Source: an uncultured Oscillospiraceae bacterium (GTDB taxonomy: Bacteria > Bacillota > Clostridia > Oscillospirales > Oscillospiraceae). Taken from it: DNA of 64,000 nt. How positions within the stretch are numbered: position 1 is the stretch's first letter; each line of letters opens with the position of its first letter. Under the pieces are notes generated by a model, which worked only from the letters and a program-made list of their open reading frames with translations, did no database searches and was not told the origin of the DNA. Location: NCBI GenBank assembly GCA_910577525.1, contig CAJTLI010000011.1:12767-76766 (forward strand), in the 5' to 3' direction. Position numbers and translations under genes: made by a program. Positions 16,866 to 25,518 of the stretch are shown piece after piece.

Positions 16866-17917
16866 AGGGCTGTCCGCCGGCCCGAGGCCAGCTCCATCAG
16901 CAGGGCGGTGAGCGTCTCGCCCTCCTGCCCATAGGTGTTTTTCAGGAGGATGTCGGTCTCCGCGCACCGGCGCACGGCGTACCGGCACCAGGGCAGGGAA
17001 AACCGCCGGGCGGCGTCCATCAGCTTATCCCCCTGATAGCTGGACTTCATGCCCCACAGCTCCATAAACTCACCGCGGCTCCTGCCCGCGTCCAGGTACA
17101 GCCGGGCGGTGTACAGCTGCCGGAAGTACTTGCCCATCACCGACAGGATCATGATGGGGGCCTCCCGGCTGTGGAGCAGGTCGGCCAGCACGGAGGCCGC
17201 CTTATCAAAGTCCTTCCGGGCCAGGGCGTCGGTCATCTGAAACACCACCGCCTCCGTCTTGGGGACGGCCACCGCGTCCATATCCGCCCGGGTCACACGG
17301 GTTTGGCCGGCGTAGGCCGCCGCCTTGGCGATCTCGGAGGCCAGGTCGTGCATCAAATCGCCGCACAGGAAGATGAGATACCGGGCGTCCTCCGTGTCCA
17401 CGGTTTTCCCCGCCTTTTGGAACTGGCGGCAGATCCAGTCGGTGAGGTCGCCCTGCTCCTGGCGGCGGAATTCCACCACCGCCCCCTCCTTTTTCAGCAG
17501 GGCGGCCAGCTTGGACCGCCCGTCCGCCTTGTAGGGCAGCACGTCGTACACGAACACCAGGCAGCAGTAGTCCGGCAGGGCCTCCAGCACCTCCAGCAGC
17601 CGGTTCCGCTGCCCCTCCCCCAGGGCGGACAGGTCGAAATCGGTGACAATCACCAGGGTGCGCTCGCTCATCATGGGCAGGCAGTCCACCGCCTGGGCGA
17701 TCCACTCCACCGAGCACTCCCGGCCCTTGGCGGTGTGGAGGTTGAAGTCCTCCAGCCTGGCGGGCAGGAGGGACTCCTTCAGACGGCCCAGGTAATAGTC
17801 CCGCAGAAAGGCCTCCTCCCCGTGGAAAAGGTAGAGGCGCTTGGGCGCGCCCGCCTTCAGGTCCCGCTTCAGCTCCCGCATGGCGGTGTTGTCGGTTTTT
17901 TGTTTTTTGGGCGGCAT
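16862..17917 (-). CDS. holA: DNA polymerase III delta subunit
   Basis: This 351-residue clamp-loader subunit opens the beta clamp. It shows the AAA-like N-terminus (LYLFHGEEAFLRDYYLGRL near 27-45), the Phe-containing clamp-binding helix, VIVTDFDL, and C-terminal helices with GKYFRQLYTARLYLDAGRSR. I chose ATG at 17917 (MPPKKQK), which has GGGGGAG five bases upstream. An ATG 18 bases earlier has no ribosome site and abuts the comEC stop. The holA stop overlaps the rnmV start. Confidence 0.93.
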   Translation of the reverse strand: MPPKKQKTDNTAMRELKRDLKAGAPKRLYLFHGEEAFLRDYYLGRLKESLLPARLEDFNLHTAKGRECSVEWIAQAVDCLPMMSERTLVIVTDFDLSALGEGQRNRLLEVLEALPDYCCLVFVYDVLPYKADGRSKLAALLKKEGAVVEFRRQEQGDLTDWICRQFQKAGKTVDTEDARYLIFLCGDLMHDLASEIAKAAAYAGQTRVTRADMDAVAVPKTEAVVFQMTDALARKDFDKAASVLADLLHSREAPIMILSVMGKYFRQLYTARLYLDAGRSRGEFMELWGMKSSYQGDKLMDAARRFSLPWCRYAVRRCAETDILLKNTYGQEGETLTALLMELASGRRTAL

Positions 17918-17935
17918 ACCGCTCCCCCGTTTCAT

Positions 17936-20302
17936 TCAGTGTATTCCCACGCGCCCGTCCCGGAGGGCCACGGTGACGGTCCCCTCCCGGTCGGTGCGGT
18001 GGACCTCAGCGCCGGCGGCCTCCAGCCGCTCCAGGGTCTCCGGCGCGGGGTGGCCGTAGGCGTTGTTTGTCCCGGCGGAGATCAGCGCCAGCTCCGGGGC
18101 GGCGGCTCGGAGGAATTCCTCACAGCTGGAGTTCCTGGACCCGTGGTGGCCCGCCACCAGCACCTCGATGTCGGGAATGGGCTGGTATTTCACCAGCATT
18201 TTCTCCACAAAGGCGTCGGCGTCCCCGGTGATGAGCACGTCAAAATCCCCGCAGGTGCACAGGGCGAACAGGCCGGACTCGTTAGAGGTTCCCCCGCCCA
18301 GAGGCGGGAACAGGGTCAGGGCCGCGCCGCCCAGCTCCAACACCCTCGTCTCGTCCACCAGAACCACATCCGCCCCCTCGGTCTCCGCCAGCCGCCCCAG
18401 GCGGGCCGCATCTTCCGGGTCCGCCTCCCCGGCGGGGACGGCCACCCGGTCCACCTCCATGCGGTAGAAGAGCTGCTCCACCCCGTTGAAGTGGTCCGCG
18501 TCGAAGTGGGTGAGGACCAGCAGGTCCAGACGGGTCCGGCCCATGGCGGCGAAGTAGTCGGCGGCGGTGTCCCCGGCGCTGCGGAAGCCGTCCCCGCCGC
18601 AGTCCACCAGGGCGGCCCGTCCCCCGGACAGCAGGGCGGTGGAGGCGCCCTGCCCCACGTCCAGGGCCGTTACGGTCAGGTCGCTGCGCTCCACCTCCAG
18701 CCGCCCCAGGCCGATGGCCGCGCACAGCAGCAGAACCAGCGCACCCCCAAGCGCCAGAGGGCGCTTGGGCCGCTCCCGGCCCAGAAAGGCGGCCCCAAGG
18801 GCCAGATACGCCCCGGCCAGCCAGATCAGGCTGTACCGGCTGTCCGTGCTCAGGGAGGCGAAGGGGAATTTGCCCAGCAGGAGGACAATCCACCGGGCGT
18901 AGTGCCCCAGCAGGCCCGCCGCGGTTCCCAGCAGGGCGGCGGGGCCGGGGAGAAACACCGCCAGCGTCCCCAAAACCAGGGCGCAGATCATCAGGAGGGA
19001 CAGGGCCCACAGGGCCAGCACGTTGGACAGGGGCGACAGCAGCAGAATCTGCCCGAAGTACAGGGCGATGAGGGGGACGGTGAACAGCATGGCCCCCAGG
19101 GAGGTGGCCACACTGGCCAGCGCCGTTCTCTCCGCCCTCCACAGCGTGAACCGGAGCGCCTCTTTTTTGGGCGGGCGCTTTTTCCGGAGGGACCGGTACA
19201 TCCAGTCAAACAGCGGCTCGGAAACCAGCAGAATGCCCGCCACCGAGGCGAAGGACAGCTGGAGCCCCACGCTGGCCGCCGCGAAGGGGTTCTGAACCAG
19301 CAGAAGCAGCAGGGCCAGCCCCAGGGCGGAGGGTCCGTCCTCCTCCCGGCGGGCGATGGGCGCGGCCAGCAGGGCGCACTGCATGATGACCGCCCGGAAG
19401 GCCGACGGGGTGCCGCCCGCCATGAGGGCGTAAAAGATCAGCGGTGGGACCATGGCCAGGGCAACGCCCCGCCGCCGCCCGAACAGCGCCAGCGCCATCC
19501 GCACCAGAAAGCTGATGTGGAAGCCGGACACCACCGCGGCGTGCATCAGCCCCGCCCGGTTGAAGGCGGAGTAGAGGGTCTCGTCCAGCCCGGTTTTGTC
19601 CCCCAGGGTGACGGCGGCGGCAATGGGGGCGGCGGTGCGGTCAAAGGCGGTATTGACGCCCTCCTTGAGCCTGCGGGCGCATAGAGCGGGCCAATATCGG
19701 AGGGGCACCCGTCCGGCGGGCGTGATCTCCGCGCCGCCGCCGCAGTAGGCGATCAAATAGACACCCTTGGCGGTGTAGTAGGTGGTCTCCTCGCCGTAGG
19801 CCCGCTCTGAGCCCTTTACCCGGGCGGTACAGGAGATCCGGTCGCCGGGTTTCAGCCCCTCCCAGCCCTCCGGGCCGTAGGCCAGGGCGTCCGGGGCAAA
19901 AAAGCCGCCGCCAAGGCGAAGGGTCAGCGAGTACCCGCCGATGGAGGTGGGCGCGGGGTAGGAGGACACCTCCCCGGAGAGGGGCACGTCCTCCCCCACC
20001 CAGCGCACCGCCGGGGCCCGGAACAGGGCGAAGTAGGCGGCGGACCAGACAAAGGCCAGCACCCCGCCCAGACAAAAGGCCAGCGCCCGCCGGGAGATCT
20101 GGTACAGCCTGTACCGGGAGCGGGTCCCCTTGTCCCTGGGGCGGCGCAGGAGGGCGGGGGATTCGCCGCCCCTGGGCCTGACGGCCAGCCATCCGCCCAG
20201 CGCCATCAGCAGCGGCCCCAGCAGCTGCACGGACCCCAGGTCATAGCAGGCCCACAGGCAGGCGGCCCCGAAGCCCGCCGCGAACCAGGCCAGTTTCCGC
20301 AT
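17936..20302 (-). CDS. comEC: ComEC/Rec2 competence DNA channel
   Basis: This membrane protein of about 788 residues imports single-stranded DNA across the cytoplasmic membrane. It has an N-terminal helical pair and OB-like domain (about 1-200). The competence core follows, with HAAVVSGFHISFLV near 265 and about eight membrane helices. The C-terminal metallo-beta-lactamase-like domain (about 530-788) has LTHFDADHFNGVE and VAGHHGSRNSS, whose metal ligands appear intact. The start is ATG 20302 after a G-rich site. It heads comEC-holA-rnmV. Full transformability would need other com genes not in this window. Confidence 0.93.
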   Translation of the reverse strand: MRKLAWFAAGFGAACLWACYDLGSVQLLGPLLMALGGWLAVRPRGGESPALLRRPRDKGTRSRYRLYQISRRALAFCLGGVLAFVWSAAYFALFRAPAVRWVGEDVPLSGEVSSYPAPTSIGGYSLTLRLGGGFFAPDALAYGPEGWEGLKPGDRISCTARVKGSERAYGEETTYYTAKGVYLIAYCGGGAEITPAGRVPLRYWPALCARRLKEGVNTAFDRTAAPIAAAVTLGDKTGLDETLYSAFNRAGLMHAAVVSGFHISFLVRMALALFGRRRGVALAMVPPLIFYALMAGGTPSAFRAVIMQCALLAAPIARREEDGPSALGLALLLLLVQNPFAAASVGLQLSFASVAGILLVSEPLFDWMYRSLRKKRPPKKEALRFTLWRAERTALASVATSLGAMLFTVPLIALYFGQILLLSPLSNVLALWALSLLMICALVLGTLAVFLPGPAALLGTAAGLLGHYARWIVLLLGKFPFASLSTDSRYSLIWLAGAYLALGAAFLGRERPKRPLALGGALVLLLCAAIGLGRLEVERSDLTVTALDVGQGASTALLSGGRAALVDCGGDGFRSAGDTAADYFAAMGRTRLDLLVLTHFDADHFNGVEQLFYRMEVDRVAVPAGEADPEDAARLGRLAETEGADVVLVDETRVLELGGAALTLFPPLGGGTSNESGLFALCTCGDFDVLITGDADAFVEKMLVKYQPIPDIEVLVAGHHGSRNSSCEEFLRAAAPELALISAGTNNAYGHPAPETLERLEAAGAEVHRTDREGTVTVALRDGRVGIH

Positions 20303-20387
20303 ACCGCCGCCCCCCCTCAAAGATCTTCTCTATTTTATCCGCAATGGGGAGACAAGTCAACGCGGCGGGGGAAATTTGCGGCGGCTC

Positions 20388-20416
20388 TTGTCAAATCCGC
20401 CCCGGTCTGATATGCT
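20388..20416 (+). promoter_or_regulatory. Promoter of the HAD hydrolase gene
   Basis: TTGTCA (20388-20393), a 17-base spacer and TATGCT (20411-20416) lie 27 bases before the ATG. It is divergent from comEC. Confidence 0.65.
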
Positions 20417-20442
20417 GGTGGGACAGCGGAGGAGTTGATCTC

Positions 20443-21075
20443 ATGTACATATTCGACCTGGACGGCACCCTTACCGACACCAACGGCCTGTGGGCGGAGG
20501 TGGACCGGGAATTTTTGTCCCGCCGGGGGCTGGCCAACACCCCGGAGTATGAGCGGGTGGTGTCCCGCTCCATCTACCCCATCGCGGCCCAATTTACCAA
20601 GGAGTATTATCATCTGCCCGAGTCCCCCGGGGACATCATGGCGGAGTGGGACGCGCTGGCGGACCGGCACTACCGGGACCTGGCCCCGCTGAAGCCGGGG
20701 GCGGCGGAATTTCTGCGCCAGTGCACGGAGGAGGGCCGCCCCATGGCCCTGTTCACCGCCTGCCGCCCCGCCCTGTGCCGGGCGGCGCTGGAGCGGTTTG
20801 AGCTGCTGGAGCTCTTCGGCCACATCGTATACGCCGAGGAGATCGGGCTGGAGAAGCGGAACCCGGAATGCTTCGTGCGGCTGGGCCAGCTGCTGGGCGC
20901 GCCGCTGGAGGACTGCACCCTCTTTGACGACAGCCCGGACAACTGTGCCACCGCCATGAGGGCGGGCATGGCCGCCGTGGGGGTGTACGACGACTACTAC
21001 GCCGCCCGCCAGGAGGAGCTGAAATCGGTGTGTGGCCGGTATATCCGCTCCTTTGAGGAGCTGCTCCGGGGATAG
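20443..21075 (+). CDS. HAD-family hydrolase (phosphoglycolate-phosphatase-like)
   Basis: This 210-residue protein has all HAD motifs: motif I MYIFDLDGTLTDTNG at the N-terminus (nucleophile Asp5 and Asp7), motif II LFTACR near 102, motif III lysine in GLEKRNPE near 145, and motif IV CTLFDDSPDNCATAMRAGM near 165. The helical cap lies between I and II. It probably removes phosphate from a small metabolite, and the substrate cannot be read. GGAGGAG precedes the ATG at 20443. A longer upstream frame crosses the promoter and is rejected. Confidence 0.9.
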   Translation: MYIFDLDGTLTDTNGLWAEVDREFLSRRGLANTPEYERVVSRSIYPIAAQFTKEYYHLPESPGDIMAEWDALADRHYRDLAPLKPGAAEFLRQCTEEGRPMALFTACRPALCRAALERFELLELFGHIVYAEEIGLEKRNPECFVRLGQLLGAPLEDCTLFDDSPDNCATAMRAGMAAVGVYDDYYAARQEELKSVCGRYIRSFEELLRG

Positions 21076-21128
21076 ATTGGCAAAAACCTCCCCCGCCTCA
21101 TAGAATGTGGGGCAAAGGAGGTGTGAAT

Positions 21129-21932
21129 ATGGAAGATATAATCCCATGCGCGGTGAAGGACCAGGAGGTGTTTCAGCGGGTGTGGCAGCGTGTGATGGCG
21201 GGCCGGGGTCAGGCGTCCAGCCCCGTCCAGCCCGGCATCCCCGGCGGCTGGGAGGGCGACGTGTCCTGCCAGTGCCTGGAGGCGCTGATGCGCCGGCAGG
21301 GGGAGGGACTTCCCTCGGAGTGTGAGTGCCCAGGCACGGAGGAGACGCCGGAGGCTCCCGTACAGCCGGAGCCGCCCGTCCAGGAGCCCGGCGGGGAGCC
21401 GCCCGTTCAGGAGGTCCCGGCGCCGGAGCCCCCCAGCGGGGAGGACACTCCGGCGGAGGGCCTGCCCCAGGAGGAGGGCCTCCACCGGGGGAACGACCTG
21501 CCCCGGCTGTGGGAGGAGCCCCAGCCCGCCAATGACCGCACCGCCCGCCTGCGCCGCCACGTGATGGACGCGCTGGAGGGGTGGCAGTTCTACCGCCACC
21601 TGGCCAAGCGGGCCCGGGGGGCGGACGCCCGGACGCTGAACGGCATGGCCGCGGAGCAGCATAAGGAGGCCCGGAAGCTGGCGGCGGCCTACTTTTTGCT
21701 CACCGGGCTGCGGTACTGGCCCACCGAGCTGCTGGGGGCCCCGGACATTCCGTCCTACTGGGGGGCGCTGAGGGCCCGCTACCAGGCGGAGCAGCGGCAG
21801 GAAGGGGCCCACCGCCTGGCCGCCGACGACTGGGAGGACCCGGAGCTGCTGGCGCTGTACGCCGGGCTGGCTGAGGGCTGCCAGCGGCGCTGCCGCCAGC
21901 TCAGGGGCCTGCTGGAGCAGGACATGACATAA
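21129..21932 (+). CDS. Hypothetical protein: proline-rich linker plus ferritin-like helical domain
   Basis: This 267-residue protein has three parts. The N-terminus (about 1-60) carries Cys residues in VSCQCLEALMRRQ. A Pro/Glu-rich linker follows (about 70-130; repeats of EPPVQEPGG type). A C-terminal helical domain (about 145-267) has WQFYRHLAKRA and GMAAEQHKEARKLAAAYFLLTG. The Glu and EQH pattern on paired helices recalls ferritin-like or rubrerythrin folds, but a full di-iron ligand set is not evident. There is no signal peptide. AAAGGAGGTG precedes the ATG at 21129. Function unknown. Confidence 0.6.
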   Translation: MEDIIPCAVKDQEVFQRVWQRVMAGRGQASSPVQPGIPGGWEGDVSCQCLEALMRRQGEGLPSECECPGTEETPEAPVQPEPPVQEPGGEPPVQEVPAPEPPSGEDTPAEGLPQEEGLHRGNDLPRLWEEPQPANDRTARLRRHVMDALEGWQFYRHLAKRARGADARTLNGMAAEQHKEARKLAAAYFLLTGLRYWPTELLGAPDIPSYWGALRARYQAEQRQEGAHRLAADDWEDPELLALYAGLAEGCQRRCRQLRGLLEQDMT

Positions 21933-21970
21933 TCCCATACTTACCCTATACTTTTTCCCCGTACTCTGCT

Positions 21971-22009
21971 ATAATAAAACCACCCGCCTTCGGGCGGGTG
22001 GTTTTATTC
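21971..22009 (+). terminator. Intrinsic terminator
   Basis: AAAACCACCCGCC pairs with GGGCGGGTGGTTTT around a TTCG tetraloop, followed by a T-rich tail. It separates the ferritin-like gene from pcrA. Confidence 0.85.
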
Positions 22010-22040
22010 CGTCATTTGTACAGATAAGGATTGATATATC

Positions 22041-24515
22041 ATGCTGACACCGGAACAGACGCTGGAATTCTGCCGCCTCCGCCGGGAGGTCATCGGCCGG
22101 AATTACCAAACCCTCAACCCCGAGCAGCGAAAGGCCGTGCTGGCCACCGAGGGCCCGCTGCTGCTGCTGGCGGGGGCGGGGTCGGGCAAGACCACCGTGC
22201 TCATCCACCGGGTGGCCAACCTGATCCGCTATGGCCGGGGGTCGGACTGCCTGGAGACCCCGGAGTGGGTGGAGAAGCGCGACCTGGACTTCCTGGCCCA
22301 ATACGCCGCCCAGCCTGACAAGGAGAAACGCTTGCAGGCCGACCGGCTGTGCGCGGTGGACCCCGCTCCCCCCTGGACCATCATCGCCATCACCTTCACC
22401 AACAAGGCCGCCGGGGAGCTGAAAAACCGGCTGGAGAAGATGCTGGGTCCCGCCGCCCGGGACGTGTGGGCGTCCACCTTCCACTCCGCCTGCGTGCGCA
22501 TCCTCCGCCGGGACATTGAGAAGCTGGGCTTTCCCTCTTCCTTCACCATCTACGACACCGACGACTCCCTGCGGGTGATGAAGGACTGCATCCGGGAGCT
22601 GAACCTCGACGACAAGCAGTTTCCCCCCCGCTCCGTGCTGGGGACCATCTCCAAGGCCAAGGACAAGCTCCAGCTGGCCCGGGACTTTGAAGAGGAGGCG
22701 GACCGGTCCGGCGACTTCCGACTGGAGCGGATCGCCAGGCTTTATACCGCCTACGAAAAGCGGCTGTGGGAGGCCGGGGCCCTGGACTTCGACGACATTA
22801 TCCTGCACACCGTCCGGCTGCTCCAGGAGCACGACGGCGTTCTGCAATATTATCAGAAAAAATTCCGCTACGTATTGATCGACGAGTACCAGGACACCAA
22901 CAACCTCCAATACCTGCTGGCCTCCCTGCTGGCCGGGGGACGGGAGAACATCTGCGTGGTGGGCGACGACGACCAGTCCATCTACCGCTTCCGGGGGGCC
23001 ACCATCGAAAACATCCTGTCCTTCGAGGATCAATACAAGGACTGCCGCACCATCCGCCTGGAGCAGAACTACCGCTCCACCAAAAACATCCTGGACGCGG
23101 CCAACGCCGTCATCCGCCACAACCAGGGCCGCAAGGGCAAGGAGCTGTGGACGGCGGGGACCGAGGGGGACAAGGTTCAGCTCTACACCGCCATGAACGA
23201 GAACGACGAGGCCCGGTTCGTGGCGGACAAGCTGATGGAGGACTACCGGGCGGGGATCAAATGGAACACCCACGCCATTCTCTACCGGATGAATGCCCAG
23301 TCCAACCAGCTGGAGGTGGCGCTGAAGCGCAGCGGCATCCCCTATAAGGTCATCGGCGGCACCAAGTTCTTCGACCGGGCGGAGGTCAAGGATATGCTGG
23401 CCTACCTGTGCGCCGTCCAAAACCACGCCGACGACCTGCGCCTCACCCGGATCATCAACAACCCGCCCCGGGGCATCGGCGGCGCCACCGTGGAGCGGGC
23501 CCGGGACATCGCCGGGCGGGAGGGGCTGTCCCTGTGGGAGGTGATCTCCAACGCCGCCGCCTATCCGGAGCTGCAAAAGCCCGCCAAACGCCTGGGGGAG
23601 TTCGTGAAGCTGATGGAGGAGCTCACCGCCCTGTCCCAAACCATGGACTTGGAGAACTTCTATGAGGAGGTTGTGGCCCGCACCGGCTACGCCGCCGCCC
23701 TCCAGGCGAAAAACGACCTGGAGAGCCGCACCCGGCTGGAAAACGTGCGGGAGCTGCTCACCTCCATTAAGGGCTACATGGACAACGCCGGGGAGGAGCC
23801 CACCCTGGCGGGGTTCCTGGACGAGATCGCCCTGTACACCGACCTGGACAGCCACAACCCCGATGACGACGCGGTGGTGATGATGACCATGCACTCCGCC
23901 AAGGGGCTGGAGTTCCCCACGGTGTTCGTGGTGGGCATGGAGGAGGGCATCTTCCCCGGCATCCGGGCCATCGGCGAGGCGGAGGAGATGGAGGAGGAGC
24001 GGCGGCTGTGCTACGTGGCCCTCACGAGGGCCCGCGAGCGGCTCTACCTCACCTGCGCCGGGCAGCGGATGCTGTTCGGCCGCACCAGCAATAACCGGCC
24101 CTCCCGGTTCGCTGGGGAGATCCCCGCCGAACTGCTGGAGCAGTCGGGCCGGTCCTATCTGGACCCCGCCGGGGAGGAGGGGGAGGAGGACTTCGGCCAG
24201 CCCCCCCGGGTGTCCACATATCGGGACCCCTACCGCCCCGCCTACGGCGGCGGGGAGCGCCGGAGCACCTACATACCGGGACGGCCCCAGCGGGACAGGC
24301 CCCGGCCCGCGTTCCAGTCCGCGGTGTCCGAGCCCTCCACCGCCCTGCCGGACTACCAGAAGGGGGATATGCTGGAGCACAAGGCCTTCGGCCGGGGAAT
24401 GGTGCTGTCCGTCCAAAAGACGGGGGGCGACGTGCTGCTGGAGATTGCCTTCGACGGGGTGGGCACCAAACGGCTCATGCTGAAGTACACCGCCCAGCTG
24501 ATGAAAAAACTGTGA
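22041..24515 (+). CDS. pcrA: PcrA/UvrD-type ATP-dependent DNA helicase
   Basis: This 824-residue superfamily 1A helicase unwinds DNA 3' to 5' in repair and rolling-circle replication. Motifs in order: Q motif TLNPEQRKAVLATEG, Walker A LAGAGSGKTT near 49-58, TFTNKAAGELKNR, Walker B VLIDEYQDTNNLQY near 280, GDDDQSIYRFRGA, QNYRST, and C-terminal TMHSAKGLEFPTVFVVGMEEG and YVALTRARERLYL. The C-terminal tail has the Tudor-like segment GDMLEHKAFGRGMVLSV. A 40-residue insertion between motifs I and Ia (around EWVEKRDLDFLAQYAAQ) is longer than in Bacillus PcrA. Confidence 0.95.
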   Translation: MLTPEQTLEFCRLRREVIGRNYQTLNPEQRKAVLATEGPLLLLAGAGSGKTTVLIHRVANLIRYGRGSDCLETPEWVEKRDLDFLAQYAAQPDKEKRLQADRLCAVDPAPPWTIIAITFTNKAAGELKNRLEKMLGPAARDVWASTFHSACVRILRRDIEKLGFPSSFTIYDTDDSLRVMKDCIRELNLDDKQFPPRSVLGTISKAKDKLQLARDFEEEADRSGDFRLERIARLYTAYEKRLWEAGALDFDDIILHTVRLLQEHDGVLQYYQKKFRYVLIDEYQDTNNLQYLLASLLAGGRENICVVGDDDQSIYRFRGATIENILSFEDQYKDCRTIRLEQNYRSTKNILDAANAVIRHNQGRKGKELWTAGTEGDKVQLYTAMNENDEARFVADKLMEDYRAGIKWNTHAILYRMNAQSNQLEVALKRSGIPYKVIGGTKFFDRAEVKDMLAYLCAVQNHADDLRLTRIINNPPRGIGGATVERARDIAGREGLSLWEVISNAAAYPELQKPAKRLGEFVKLMEELTALSQTMDLENFYEEVVARTGYAAALQAKNDLESRTRLENVRELLTSIKGYMDNAGEEPTLAGFLDEIALYTDLDSHNPDDDAVVMMTMHSAKGLEFPTVFVVGMEEGIFPGIRAIGEAEEMEEERRLCYVALTRARERLYLTCAGQRMLFGRTSNNRPSRFAGEIPAELLEQSGRSYLDPAGEEGEEDFGQPPRVSTYRDPYRPAYGGGERRSTYIPGRPQRDRPRPAFQSAVSEPSTALPDYQKGDMLEHKAFGRGMVLSVQKTGGDVLLEIAFDGVGTKRLMLKYTAQLMKKL

Positions 24516-24521
24516 GGGGGA

Positions 24522-24857
24522 ATGATGATGCGTATCGTGGCCGGTATCGCCGCCATCCTGTTCGGTCTGCTCCACACCCTTGCGGCGGGAATCCAGCTCA
24601 AATCCAAGGACCCCGCCGCCCGGGGCCTCGCCATCGCCATGGCCTGCGGGGGCGTCTGTGTGGCGCTGCACACCGCCGCCCACCTGGCCGGGGGGCGCCC
24701 CGGCTGGATGGACGCGCTGGGGTGCGCCGCGGGCTGCCTGCTCATCTGCGTCCCGGCCTATGAAAACGGCAGGCGGTCGGGGAATTTACACCCCTCCCAC
24801 CACATCCTCCGGGGGGTCATCGCCCTCCTGCTGGTGGCGGGAGTGGCCGTCTGGTGA
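24522..24857 (+). CDS. Small membrane protein, unknown function
   Basis: A protein of about 109-111 residues with four hydrophobic stretches (about 3-22, 36-56, 66-82 and 92-110), consistent with four membrane helices, and a His-containing loop (LHPSHHILRG). It starts at one of three consecutive ATG-rich codons after AGGGGGA. The third (24528) has the best spacing. It lies six bases after pcrA and is followed by the methionine-synthase activation gene, so it is probably co-transcribed. I do not recognise the family. Confidence 0.65.
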   Translation: MMMRIVAGIAAILFGLLHTLAAGIQLKSKDPAARGLAIAMACGGVCVALHTAAHLAGGRPGWMDALGCAAGCLLICVPAYENGRRSGNLHPSHHILRGVIALLLVAGVAVW

Positions 24858-24861
24858 CGGG

Positions 24862-25518
24862 ATGAGGCTGGATTTGCGCGAGCCCCTGCGCTATCTGGGG
24901 GTGCGGGGGGAGCCGGACCCCGCCCTGCTGGCCCGGCTGTCCGCCGCGGCGGACAAGCTCACCCGGACGGTGGAGCCCCGCTGGGTGTGGCGGGCGTACC
25001 CCCTGATTCACGGGGAGCTCCCTGTGCTGGAGGGGGCGGGCCTCACCCTGCCTGGGGCGTTGGCGGCGCGGATGCTGGCGGAGTGCTCCCATGCCGTTCT
25101 GCTGGCCTGCACCCTGGGGGCGGGCTTCGAGGCGCTTTTGCGGGCGGAGCAGGCCCGGGGCATGGACCGGGCCGCCCTGCTGGACGCCTGCGGGTCCGCC
25201 TGGGTGGAGGCGGGGTGCGATGAGGTCCAGGCGGAGATCTCCGACCGGTTCCCGGACCTGTATCTCACCGACCGGTTCAGCCCCGGCTACGGGGACCTGC
25301 CGCTGTCCCTCCAGCGGGACATCTGCGGCAGTTTGGACGCCCCACGGCGGCTGGGGGTCCAGGTAACGGACAGCCTGCTTTTGAACCCCTCCAAAACCGT
25401 CACCGCCGTCATCGGCCTGTCGGACCGGCCCCAGCCCGCCCGTATCCGGGGCTGCGGGTTCTGTAATCTGCGCGAAACCTGTCAATACCGCAAGGGAGGA
25501 AAAACCTGTGGAGCTTGA
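24862..25518 (+). CDS. Stand-alone methionine synthase reactivation domain protein
   Basis: This 218-residue protein resembles the SAM-binding activation domain that forms the C-terminus of long MetH. It contains SHAVLLACTLGAGFEALLR near 77, ACGSAWVEAGCDEVQAE near 113, and FSPGYGDLPLSLQRDI near 145. The last matches the R-x-S-P/G-Y loop that contacts SAM. A Cys-rich tail (GCGFCNLRETCQYRKGGKTC) is typical of the free-standing form. It would re-methylate oxidised cobalamin on the adjacent MetH, which lacks this domain. Its last 11 bases overlap the metH start. Confidence 0.88.
   Translation: MRLDLREPLRYLGVRGEPDPALLARLSAAADKLTRTVEPRWVWRAYPLIHGELPVLEGAGLTLPGALAARMLAECSHAVLLACTLGAGFEALLRAEQARGMDRAALLDACGSAWVEAGCDEVQAEISDRFPDLYLTDRFSPGYGDLPLSLQRDICGSLDAPRRLGVQVTDSLLLNPSKTVTAVIGLSDRPQPARIRGCGFCNLRETCQYRKGGKTCGA

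Noticed and set aside
17171..19684. An 837-codon open frame opposite holA and comEC
   Set aside because: It covers parts of two real genes on the other strand and has Gln/Gly/Arg-rich nonsense composition.
21969..24683. A 904-codon open frame opposite pcrA
   Set aside because: It is antisense to an unmistakable helicase and shows no domain.
24700..24862. SAM or cobalamin riboswitch ahead of the methionine genes
   Set aside because: There is no room: the genes follow pcrA and a small membrane gene with spacers of only a few bases, and no conserved switch core is seen.
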